This document shows positions 11,590 to 22,249 of a stretch of DNA of 64,000 nucleotides, piece by piece. The notes under the pieces were generated by a model. The model saw only the letters and a program-made list of their open reading frames with translations. It did not search any database and had not been told where the DNA came from. Positions within the stretch are counted from its first letter, which is position 1. Every line of letters begins with the position of its first letter. The DNA is from Gnetum montanum (taxonomy: Eukaryota > Streptophyta > Gnetopsida > Gnetales > Gnetaceae): NCBI GenBank assembly GCA_015680685.1, contig MNCI01022757.1, positions 132,800 to 196,799 on the forward strand, written 5' to 3'. The position numbers and the translations under genes are program-made.

Positions 11590-12259
11590 AGGCCAACTCG
11601 TCTCATAGGATAAGGGGGGAGAGGGGAGTGGATTTGTTGCCCTCCATGTTTTCATAGGATAGTGGGGAAGGTTGGAGTGGATTTGTCACCCTCCGTGTAA
11701 TGCACCACATGTAAGGGAGCGAAAGAGTCACTGTAGGGGAGCCAAATCTGAAAAGTTAAAAAGCCAAAGAGTCATTGCAAGGGAGCTAAATCTCTATTCA
11801 ATTGATGCCCCTCAACCCTTAGGCTCCCCATTCATCTCTTTGTATTTCCTCACACACATGCACCACATGCAGGGAAGCCAAAGAGTCACTACAAGGGAGT
11901 TGAATCTCTATTTAATTAATGTCCTCAACCCTTGGGCTCCCCATTCATCTTTTTGTATTCTCTCATGTACATGCACCATGTGCAGGGAAGCCAAAGATTC
12001 ATTGCAAGGGAACTGAATCTTTATTCAATTGCAGGGGAGCCAAAGATTCACCGTAGGGGAGCCGAATCTAAAAATTCAAAAAGCCTAAGAGTCACTACAA
12101 GGGAGCTAAATATCTATTCAATTGATGTCCCCTGACCCTTGGGCTCCCCATTTATCTCTTCATATTTCCTCACACGCATGCACCACATGCAGGGAAGCCA
12201 AAAAGTCACTGCAAGGGAGCTAAATCTCTATTCAATTGATGCCCTCAACCCCTGGGCTC
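11590..12259. repeat. R array, left part (about 110-bp units)
   Basis: After a G-rich leader, units starting TGCACCACATGCAGGGAAGCC recur at about 11700, 11858, 11971 and 12178. Each carries AGAGTCACTGCAAGGGAG, then a run ending CTTGGGCTCCCCATTCATCTC. The array is cut at 12259 by element A and resumes at 27121. A second, shorter copy lies at 36620-36880, and the leader alone is found at 44438-44525. Confidence 0.88.
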
Positions 12260-13903
12260 TGTAGCAATCGAAAACATCGGTGGCTGCAACACCGAGAGGT
12301 TTCCAGGAAAATAGTTTAACCTCGAATCCGTGCGAGGGCTGTGCTAGAGAAAACAAAAGCGGGGCGCCCTAAACGGTCTAGTCGATCAAACATGGACTTA
12401 GTCGATGTATCTTAACCTTACGTAAATGTTTGTTCTGGAAGCGAGACACATGAGCTAAACCGATGATCAATAAATTCAAGATGATGAAAATAATGTAAAA
12501 CAACTATTATAATGAGGAAATAGCACAACAAACTTGGGTGAGAAAATGCATCGTCCCAAGGTCACGGATTTGGTTCTTTACCTTGTTTGAAAGGTGTACA
12601 ACAGGTTATGCAACGCCAAGGAGACACTGCTTACACCGAGCGGTATAGTCACAGCTCTTCTGCTTGTCAATCTATTTTCTAAGATGTCAAAATTCTTGAC
12701 TCACAAAGGGATGTTTGGAGCCAACCAGAAAACTCAAAGATAACTAGAATACTCAAGAAAATGCCAAATATGTCTTCTGAAAGCCAACTTAAAAGCCAAC
12801 TCTATTTTCCAAGAAGCCAATCAAGAAGCCAACTAGCCAACACAAAAAGCCAACCAGCCAACTACTCTTGTCAATGCAAAAAAGCCAACCAAAATTTTTT
12901 TTCTGACCATCCAAATGTTTTTCCAACCCCCCAAGCATTATTTTCTAGGGTATTTATAGGGCCAGGAGTAGGAGAGAAATATGGTTTGGATGCCACGTGT
13001 CCTAAACCCCACAAGATTCTATCATGTTTGTATCGTGTAGGTGTGTAATGCTAGATGTGAACTTTGTTACACTGTGTGACCATACCATCGAAACTGCATG
13101 TGCGAAGATTTAGTGTGCTAACAACATAAGAAAAATGGAGCTTATGCTCCGAGACTACGTCTTCCCTGCCTTTGCAAGCAAGGTTAAGCGTAGGAACAAT
13201 ATTTTGGGAGCTGACTAGGGGGATGCAAAATGGAGTAAAATTGCTAATTTCACTGAGGAGATGCCAAAGTGAGGAAGATTTCTATCAACAAGTCCTAGAG
13301 TCACCCGAAGATGTCTTGATGCTTCCATGCCAGTGTTGCATTACTCACTTTGTTGAACACAGTTGTGTAGCATGAGTAGCTGCTTGCTACGCTATGCTAT
13401 GCTAAGTAGTGTAGCATAGCGTAGCCACTATTCTTAACTAAAATTTGCATTGGATCTGAAAAGCATTCATTTGAGGCTTAGTCATGCTAGCAACTGCAAC
13501 TTTTGGAGGCCAGGGTATTGCCGAGTGCAACTTTCTGGTTAGAATTACTTGGCAAGATGGGCCTTTCTACTTTGCCCTTGCTATGCTGTGCTACGCTACA
13601 TAGCGTAGCAGACTTCTTCACTAGAAAAATTGTCAAACTATTTTGCTCATCCCAAACACTTTTGACAACTCCCAACATAGTTTCTGGGTAGACTGTTAGC
13701 TAGTTCAATTGTCCAATTGGGCAGGCTAGAGAGTCCAATGGGCCTGTCAACTCTGGAGATAGAAAAATTTCCGGACTAGACAATCGATCCTCAGTGCCTA
13801 CATTTTCCTACTAAACTATCATGACGCTACACTTGTGAAAGTCCTTGTCTAAATTCTGTGACTCTGCTAAAGCATGAGAGTCCTAAAATTTTACGATGTT
13901 TCG
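12260..13903 (-). repeat. A 3' LTR (left)
   Basis: 1644 bp aligned with 25297-27115. It starts TGTAGCAATCG on the plus strand and ends GATGTTTCG (the terminal A changed to G). It lacks a stretch that the right LTR has at about 26530-26750. On the minus strand a TATA box, CTATAAATACC, lies at about 12951-12961. Confidence 0.92.
13380..13610. repeat. GCTACGCTA/TAGCGTAGC palindromes in A 3' LTR
   Basis: Two clusters (13385-13427 and 13582-13607) of GCTACGCTATGCTA followed by its inverse TAGCATAGCGTAGC. Each can fold into a hairpin of about 15 bp. The right LTR has three such clusters. Confidence 0.82.
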
Positions 13904-13916
13904 CTAGCCCCTCTTT
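13904..13916 (-). promoter_or_regulatory. A polypurine tract
   Basis: On the minus strand AAAGAGGGGCTAG directly precedes the LTR start. It matches the T1 tract base for base over AAAGAGGGGC. Confidence 0.82.
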
Positions 13917-15323
13917 GTCGACATATGGATGATCTGCCCAATAGACGTCGACAAGGAATATGAAACACCATGAAGGATAAGTCACCAACATCGCTCTCTA
14001 GTGGTTGCTCAGATGTCACTTTGCTATACTTGGGAGTAATAGGATAGTTATGTGGGGGAAAGGGGAAAGGGTGGACTTTAGGAAATAGGTTTAGGCAAAT
14101 GAAAGATGAAATGTAGCATGGTCCCTCATCGAAGTGCTTGTGAGGGAATTAGCATGTGTGAAAATCTTTCTTTGGCTTTCTTTTGACCTCTCGTCGGAAT
14201 GCTTGGAGAGGGTCATTGTAAAATAGCTGGTGTGCCATTTTCTTTGGGCACATGCTCTTTTATCTTTCTTTCTTTCTTGTGAGCTCCTTTTTTTAGCTTT
14301 TTTTTGTTACGCTTTTGTGCTTTTCTTTTACTATTTAGCCATGTTCATTTGCAAAAAATCATATTGTTGTAGGATAGGTGTTTCCTCCCCAAGATGAGTT
14401 GTGTTACATTCATATGGGGTTTTGACCTGCCTACAGATGCTTCCCATGCGACAAGTTACATTACGTGCATCATGGACTTTGCAATTAAGCATATGGAAGG
14501 GCTTTACACATGTCGAAAAAGCTGGTAAAGGGGATGTGAAAAGGGAAATTTTGGATGTGAGAAACGAGATGATGAAGGTTTAAAAGGAAGGGTAGGATGT
14601 GCACTCCCAAGCAACCAAGCTAGTCAGAGTGGTCACCTTGGAATGATGTGGTGTCCTGTCCTCCTGGCGAAATGCATCTATGACCGACACCATCTCGGCC
14701 CGTATCCTGCAAGCGCAACAGAAAGCAGACTAGAAATATAACCATGAAACACAATTAGGAAAAGGTCTTAATTTCTTTAGACATCCCTAAAGTGGTAGGC
14801 ATTATTGCTGAGGCATGCGACGTCCAAAGAAAAAAGGCTAGCAGTGGTGTTGGCAGTAGCAGGCTGAAGGAGCTGACACTAAGGGAGCTAGAAGTTGCGA
14901 TGATGTGAGTGCTCAGGAGTCCCCGCCCAAGGCAAACATCATGTAGTTAAGCTATAAGGTGTGAGGCCTAACAACTAAATGTCTTTTAAGCTTGGATGAT
15001 CGTGGTAGCTGGAGGATAGCAACCTTGTGGCTAGGCCACAATAGTGCTGGAACTTCACCAGTAGGTGCTGACAATGGAAGCTACTACCAGGGTGATGGGC
15101 CATGGTAGCGATAGCTCCAAAAGGTTAGCAAGATGTCAGATGACATCTCCAGAGGATCAACAAGATATCAGGGGTAGTGGCATTGCATATGCTCTGGAGA
15201 GTGTTCTTTTTTCAATGTGAACTACGTTCTAGAACTGCAATGCCCCACCCCCTGTCGGCAATGTGCAGGCTCACTTGTTTGAGCAGTGGTAGATGTGAGT
15301 TGGGAACATTATGCCATGAAACC
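13917..15323 (-). other. A 3' untranslated region
   Basis: About 1.4 kb between PPT and array 2. I looked on both strands for RT, RNase H and integrase motifs and saw none, and no long ORF. Confidence 0.6.
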
Positions 15324-16042
15324 AGTTTAAGGTCCTAGTAGACCATCTAATGTACTAGTTTAATGTCCCAGTAGACTACAATGTGCTAGTTTAAGGTCCT
15401 CGCAGACCGCTATGCTAGTTTAAGGTCCCAACAGACCACTGTGCTAGTTTATCATCGTAGCAGATAATGGATGGGCCAGTTTAAGGTCGTAGCAGACTGT
15501 CTATTCTAATTCAACTTCATAGCAGATGTTCTATGCTAGTTTATAGTCATGGCAAACTATCTATGCCAGTTTATAGTCATGGTAGACTGCAGATGCCAGT
15601 GTATAGTCGTAGCGGACTATGGATGCCAGTTTATAGTCGTAGTGAACTATGGATGCCAGTTTATAGTCGTAGCAGACCATAACATTGCAAAACCTAGTCT
15701 AAAATACAAAATGGATGCTAAAGCTGCTAGCTTAAGGTCATGGTAGACCGTTAACAGGTGGAGTTCGAAAACTAAGTTTACTAGTTTAAGGTCTTTTCGG
15801 ACCGTTAACAAGTTGTAAGGGTAAGGCTACTAGTTTAAGTTCTTTGTGGACCGTGAGTAGGTTGGTGGATGAAGTTACTAGTTTAAGGTCTTTGCAGACC
15901 ATTAACAGGTTTTGTAAATAAGGTTACTAGTTTAAGGTCTTTGTGGACCGTTAATAGGTTTTGTGAAATGTCACTAGTTTAAGGTCTTTGTGGACCGGGG
16001 CATGCAAGCTTCATATAAGTAGGTTGCTAATTTAAGGTGGGA
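15324..16042 (-). repeat. A tandem array 2
   Basis: Eighteen or more units of 35-50 bp; on the plus strand each has AGTTTAAGGTCTTTGCAGACC or a variant. GGTCT...AGACC makes a small stem with a 4-5 base loop. The left half drifts to AGTTTATAGTCGTAGCAGACC. On the minus (element) strand the unit reads as hairpin then TTAAACT, the same as T1 arrays. Confidence 0.92.
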
Positions 16043-16182
16043 TGAAATTTTCGGTTCGGCCCACCTATTTGTAAATAAGAATGCTACGCTATCACAATTT
16101 TTTGACACAAACGTTCTATGCTACATGGGGCATCCCACATTACTCGGGGTGCGAAAATGACAACTTCTTTTCACTGCGTCGG

Positions 16183-16192
16183 CTATAAATAG
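16183..16192 (+). promoter_or_regulatory. TATA box of the antisense gene unit
   Basis: CTATAAATAG lies 132 bp before an ATG at 16324, on the strand opposite to the retroelement. It is followed by a purine-rich stretch that could be a 5' leader. Confidence 0.55.
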
Positions 16193-16442
16193 GGGTTTAC
16201 CCCTGGTAAACTTGTCATTTTCGTTGTCAAAGATGAGAGCCCACATATAAAGCATAGCATGATTGTGCTGAGAGAAAGTGAAATGGTATAGTGTAGCAGT
16301 TGATAGCATTTGCGAGTGAAGCAATGACACCTAAAGGCGAATGCAAGCACCGAGGGCTCGCTAAGGTGGACAAAGTCAAGGACACTTTGGAACGCCTATC
16401 CTAGGCATGTGTTGAAGTGCGGGAGGAGACTCTGTCTACTCA

Positions 16443-17254
16443 GTAAGTTGCTACACCGCCTTTCTTTTTTGAACTTCAGTAATCGTTATTATTGGAATTT
16501 GTGTCTTTTGCCATTATTTTGGTCACCATTTTGGCTGCTACGCTACCGCTGTTGCCGGTTGGGCACCATAGTTATATGGATGTTACGCTATAGCTGCATG
16601 CAGTATCGCCTTGACTACCATTATTGCAACGGCCTTTTTGCGGGGGTTTGGGCGAGTCTGGATTGCTTAGCGCATGGTTAGCATAGCACGCCACCCTCAG
16701 GAGGGTTTGGCCATCTGCGAGATTTGACAAGTGAGACACATGTTTATCATAGTATAGCACGAGTTATTTTTTACAGCTGAAGTATGGTTGGGATGGCTGT
16801 AGCATAGTGAAATTTTACTTCTTTGCATTTTGTAATGTTTTTATTCTGGTATGACAGTACGTCGTAAGGTCTTTTGGTTTATTGCATTGTTACGTTGTTG
16901 AATCTGCAATATCGCTACATTCCTAAATTCGTCTTTTTTTGAGTTTACCATATTGCTATGCTTGTCATAGTGATGTGTTGATTACATCATTGTATTGTTG
17001 CACGTCTATCTGTTGCTATTCATTTGTATCATTACGTGTAATCTAAGCGTTGTTGCATTGTGTGAGGTTTGATGGTCATCCTACGCAGCAAGGCTTGCTT
17101 TGTTTTTGTTTGTTTGTATTGTGTATTTTTTTAGTTTTACTCTTTTTTTGCGACTACGAAATCATGCTACGCTATATGTGATCAAAGGGTTATGCTATGC
17201 TATGTGTAAACTTCACTTACACGTAGTGCTAACATTTGGTTCTTCGTTATGCAG
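16443..17254 (+). other. first intron of the antisense gene unit
   Basis: 812 bp between GTAAGT and a TTATGCAG acceptor. T-rich as plant introns are, with many TACGCTA/GCTATGCTA words of the kind found in element A's LTRs (16541-16590, 17160-17205). It explains why no long frame exists here. Confidence 0.5.
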
Positions 17255-19360
17255 GGTCATGTTGAAGCCCTTCCTGATTGTCCTAAAGATTGTGGGAGTC
17301 CTATGCTGCCTTAGCGAACTAGTGGCCAATGTCCCTCCTCCACATGCACATGTGGAGCTGCAAGCGATCTGGTTCTGAGAGGGCACACAGGACTTCCTAC
17401 AGTTCGTACACCAACAATTAGTGTGATTGTTTGGTCACACTTATCAACAGAGACAGTAGCCGCAATCATAGAAACCCTATTGCCCAGGGCAAATCAGGGA
17501 ATTCTGAAATTTTTGACTAATGGGTCAATCGAGGGCGAGCAAGTAGAGGGTTCCAACCAGCATCCAAAAAGCCTGAGACACTTAAGTTGGATTTGGGAAA
17601 TGCCTGAGTATAAGTGTTATCACTTATACAACATGTTGTTTATTTCTCGTCACATGGGCACCTACTTTTAAAACCCACTTAGAACCATTTACTATGCTAG
17701 TGGGTGAGTTCTACGAAGGTATTTTGTTGCATTTTGTAATCAATGCTACAGTAGACACAAGTGTTAACAGTGTAAATATGCTTATTTTTGCCAAGTTTTT
17801 TATTAGAAAGAGTGGCCTCCACAATGACATAGATGCCTTAGCGTTGGCACAGATGTCCCTGCAGGAGTTTTTCCGCTACTGGGAATGTGCACACTGGCAT
17901 AATAGGCCAATTTGAGGGTGAGTTTAGAACCTATCCAACCTAGTATTCCTAATTTTATGGGAAGTGTAAAGAAGCCAGTTGATTGGATAGGGAATGGGCA
18001 TCCCTCAGGCCGCTCACCATTGAAGACGTGTTACTGGATCTCCCACCATTTCCCATGTCGTTTAACCCTAGTACGCTAAAGTATAAATTCACTATTACAT
18101 GTTTGAGTGATGTTTACCTTTTGCTAACCCTCTATTTTATTTTGTTTTTTTTTTTGAAAATCATTTTAGTGGCAAAGAAATCCCAGGAGGTAACTGTGAT
18201 GACCTCCGAGTGCAACAACACCAACCTCTTTTTTAAGTATGAGGAGGTGGAGGAGACTCAGTGTTGGCTCTGCAATGGGGCCCCAACCACCCTTGTCCAT
18301 AACCTTTAGGAGGTTGGGCTTATAGATTTATTTTTGGTCGTTAACCTGAATGTCCCACCTGCTGAAATGCTTTCCCTAGACGACTCCTTCTTCGAGAAAG
18401 CATATCACTTCCGCACACATGTTTATCATGTGCGATTGGTGTTTGACGTTAATGACCAATTGTAAGCAAATCTTTTCGACATCCCTTCTGATGGTCTCCC
18501 TGTAGGAGAAAAATCTAAGATAGATGCAAGTCATCAAAGGGACATTGAGGAGTGGCTAGGGGCAGCAAAGAACCGAAAGGGAATCTACATTGATAAGGTC
18601 AAGCTATGGGTGGCCAAAATAGTTTACCCCATCTTCCGTGCCCATGCCTTCCCCAAGTTGCTCTCCCAAGGAAAACTCATTGGAATTGAGCAAGCTCAGA
18701 TAATGAGGGATATCATGGAAGAGGGAACTCGTTACAATTGAGAAAAAAACCTTTGCAAAGGCATGCAGGCTGAAATGGTCAAGCTTTGCAAAAAGCTTGA
18801 GTCTTGTTTCAACGTGCATCACGTCTTCTTTATAGCCTGCCTATGGTGTTTTGTGGAATTCTTGGTAGTCCATGAGAATGGGGTCTGGGTACTAAAAGAT
18901 CATAACTAGATTTCCAAATCTTGGACCTACCAAGTCTTCCATACCACCCGATCTCAGGACCCCCTAGAAGCTATTAGGGAGTCATTTTCAATGACGACCA
19001 AGGATCTAGTGGCGTGCAACTTTCGTGCCTAAGACAGCTCGGGAGAGCCCCCTCCAACTACCACTGACAGTGTGACAAGGGGGAAATGCCTCATTATAGA
19101 GATGGTGATGAACAAATTGCAATGCAAGAGGTCTTTTTCGGTTGAGAAACCTCCCCACATAGATGAAGGAAGAGGGAAGAAGCTACTACTCAAACTTCGC
19201 AGAATGCAGCCTCCAATTAGTAAGCTTTTGGTTTTGGTTTTGGTTTTTTTTTTTTTTTTTTGCTAATGTTCACTAGGCTGTGTTATGCTAGGTAGTGTAG
19301 CACAGCATAGCAGCTACTTTAAGTTGATGCTATCTACTTACTGCTATTATGTTTCATCAG

Positions 19361-19600
19361 CTGAGGAAGAAGAGAAAGAAGGGGAAGAAGAGGTAGCAAC
19401 CCCTATAATAGGGGCGACTAGTGTAAACAAGGAGGCTTCGACTATAGAGGAGGGGGCCCAGGCCAATGAAGAAGGGACCCCTGCTATAGAAGAAAGGGCC
19501 TCAACTGGTGAGGAGGAGGTCTCTACCGATGAAGAGGAGGCCCCTATTGATGAAGAAAGGGGCCCAACCAATGAGGAAGAGACACTTGGTAATAGATAAA
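19361..19600 (+). repeat. acidic amino-acid repeat in the antisense gene
   Basis: Imperfect repeats of 10-12 codons with a core of E-E plus small residues (for example TGEEEVSTDEEEAPIDEE), about eight copies, starting directly after the intron acceptor at 19360. They form a strongly acidic, probably disordered segment of about 70 residues. The coding repetition argues that this strand was the coding one. Confidence 0.7.
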
Positions 19601-20864
19601 AGGCCCCTATCGATGACCCTTTTGCAGAGAGCAATTTGGTACTAGAAGGGCACATGAGCATTGAGGATGCTGCTATGCTACTGGGTTAGCTGGAAGGAGA
19701 GGGACTTCATTTGGATGCTTGTGAGTTTGATCTCATATTTGACAGTGTGCTGATGGGTGACCCCCATGCTATCACCCCTGAGGGTTTGCTAGGTAGGAGC
19801 TTTACACTGTCATTTACACTATTCATCATCCCTATAATGGTTCTCTCGACTTTAGCTAACACATTTTACTATGTAGCTAACACCACCATTGATACCTCCG
19901 ACCCATCCCTGATCCACTTGCGACCATGGACTGAGACCCCTAATAAATTTACTTGCATGGAGGGGGTTGTTAATGACATAATCAATCGCTTAAGGTAGGT
20001 CGACCCAGAAGTGGGTAAGTTAGAATTGCTACGCTAGACTCTTTAAAATGTTCTTACTTCACTATGCCACTATCACTAATGCCTTTTTATATGTGGTTAG
20101 CAGCTTCCCATGTCAAGTGGGATCCCAAATGAGTAGTTGAGGTGGACACCATGCCTGAATTTCCACCAGAGGTGAACGAAGTACCTCTTCACGTATACCT
20201 ACCGTAACCAATACAGGGATGCCTCAGTCAAGTTACATACTTATGAGCTATTTTTTGACATTATTGGCACTTCTGGGGCTTAAAACAGGTTCATGCAATA
20301 GGTGACAGTGAGTGAATCTCCCAAAAGGGAAGTGACCTTCCCCGCAGGTGAAACCACTGTTGCTACCTTTTCTCCCAGACCACCGAGATGGACATCCATA
20401 GAAAAGGAGAAAGTTGCAATGAGCATTGACTTAGGCAACAGGAATTGGGCTGATATCATGGAAGAGGAGGTCTTGCGACACCTGGCGATAGGCCTAGATC
20501 AAATACCCCCCGAAATAGACACAGGGCCATCTTGAGTGAGTCAGTCTTTAGTGTTGTAATAATTTATTTTATTTCATTCTTTATTATAGATTTAACTAAT
20601 TATTTCATTTTTTTATGGTGCAGGATCCAAGTGAAAACATGGGGCCTAATGAAGTAAGGAATGATGGAGGGGACGAAGGGTCATAGCGTAACAGCCAATC
20701 ATTTATTTGAATTCAAATAATGTTACAAACATTATTAATTTGTGAAAGAAAAAATGAAATACGAAGAGATTAATTTTGCGTATGTGTTATATGTTGTACT
20801 TATTTTTGTTTCATTTTATTCTCTTTTTATTTATGAATTGAATTTGTTAAGAGAATCTCGTTTT

Positions 20865-21056
20865 AGTTTTAGGCCATTTCGGGCCATCACTAGTTTTAGG
20901 CCATTTCGGGCGGTAACGATAGTTTAAGGCCATTTTGGGCCGTTGCTAGTTTTAAGCCATTTTGGGCTATAGCGATAGTTTAAGGCCATTTCGGGCCATC
21001 ACTAGTTTTAAGCCATTTCGGGCTGTTGGTAGTTTTAAGCCATTTCAAGCTGTTGG
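20865..21056 (-). repeat. A tandem array 1
   Basis: Seven units of 27-29 bp; on the plus strand AGTTTTAGGCCATTTCGGGC and variants. On the element strand this is GGCCCGAAATGGCC plus TAAAACT, almost identical to the 4200-4260 part of T1 array 1. It follows the protease tail, as in T1. Confidence 0.92.
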
Positions 21057-21289
21057 ATGATGGTAAGGGAAAATTTTGCCATTTTTAGGCCTTAGCGGGC
21101 TATGGTGTAATGTAAACAGTAGATGTAATGTGATTGGTTGAAACAATGAATTAAGCACTTATCATAGATGAGTGAACGTAAATCAAACAAGGAATAGATG
21201 TACAAAGAGCGTTAATTGGGTAAGGAGCAGTGGAGTTGTTACGCTACACGAGTAATGATCATCCTTGCAATTTCTTTCTAAACCATCAT
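21057..21289 (-). other. spacer between A protease tail and array 1
   Basis: No coding signal. Holds degenerate array-like words near 21090. Confidence 0.5.
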
Positions 21290-22214
21290 GGGCTTGGTGA
21301 TGCGTAAGGCCAAGAAGCTTTGTTGCGGTATTCTTCTATGTCGTTATCTATTTCTTGAAAAGGTAATCCAGCCCACATAGTTTCATTTTCTCAGCTGGCA
21401 TTTTGGGCTAGCTCTTTTGTTAAACAAGTCACTTCGATGGAGATAGGTGTTTTGTTCTCAGAAGTTCTGACCTCTGAACCTTGCTCCATATTGACATTGT
21501 TTATCGCCTAGCCTGCCACTTCGTCATCGTGGATCACCACCTCCCTTCCCACATAAGGTAGGTGGATTTCTTGATGTATCGGTGAAGAGATGGCCTTGAG
21601 TTGGGCTAACCAAGACCTCCCCAAGATCAAGTTAAACCTAGGCATCTCTTCTACCATGATGAACGTTGCATTTGTGGAGAACTGGTCCCTATCACAAAGT
21701 TAATATGGACAGTGCCTTTCACCACTACTCGCACTCCGTTGAATGAATTCAGACATGACGTTGTCATGGGTTTGATTTGGTCCACCAAACCTAGTTTGTC
21801 CACTATGGGTAATGGGATGATATTTTTAGCAGCCCCATCATCAACATGTACTCTTCAGATCTTATGTTGACCAACCTGAATTGTGATGAACAGGGGTGCT
21901 GTTGTCACCTGACCCTTTTCAAGGTCATCCTTAATGGACTCGTCAAGGAAAATCAACTAAGATTGCGATGGTTCTTCGAGCGTAGCAAGGAGCATAACCA
22001 CATGGATTACTTTCTCCTCTGCTAGCATGTCTTCATCAACTAGTATGAACACTAACATGTGAACCAAAGCCTCGTGGTGTGTAGTAGAGGTCATTACCAG
22101 ATCATACAGGCTCAAGGTTGTGTTCTTTTGTTTCAGAGCCTGTTTGACCTGATTAAGGGTGTCTAGAAGGTTTTTTCCACTTTCTTGTTGCTTACCATCC
22201 TTCTCCTTCTCCAT
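21290..22214 (-). pseudogene. pro: A protease region
   Basis: Minus-strand homologue of the T1 protease. A leading helical block (LSLYDLVMTS, near 22100) is followed by VHVDDGAAKNIIP (about 21825-21850), with the same DDGA active-site loop as T1, then CLNSFNG.RVVVKGT. Beyond that the frame is disturbed: the block that in T1 reads NLILERPWL is only partly readable. The tail ends in WAGLPFQEI (near 21370), matching T1's WAELPF. Stops and at least one frameshift make it non-functional. Confidence 0.78.
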
Positions 22215-22249
22215 TTGTCCTAGAAAATAAATTTCTCAAGGAGTAGTTT

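Larger units (their letters stand above)
16324..20686 (+). pseudogene. antisense multi-exon gene unit inside element A, function unknown
   Basis: Plus-strand gene model in the place where pol should be. Exon 1 is 16324-16442, donor GTAAGT at 16443, acceptor GCAG at 17251-17254; the joined codon CA+G keeps the frame into an open stretch. A long exon (18170-19219) is in one frame apart from five stops and follows a T-rich acceptor. Intron 19220-19360 (GTAAGC...CAG) joins in phase. Another candidate intron is 20015-20103. The last, 20536-20623 (GTGAGT...GCAG), joins at a codon boundary to a final exon that stays open to TAG at 20684. The product would be several hundred residues, with an N-terminal hydrophobic stretch (17256-17300), a mixed helical middle and an acidic repeat region. 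I recognise no domain; plant mobile domain and Transposase_28-type proteins, both associated with plant retroelements, are possible but unproven. Probable frameshifts near 17420 and 17670. It is now a pseudogene. Confidence 0.6.

Noticed and set aside
15549-15746. 65-codon ORF on the plus strand
   Set aside because: It is translated tandem array, not a protein.
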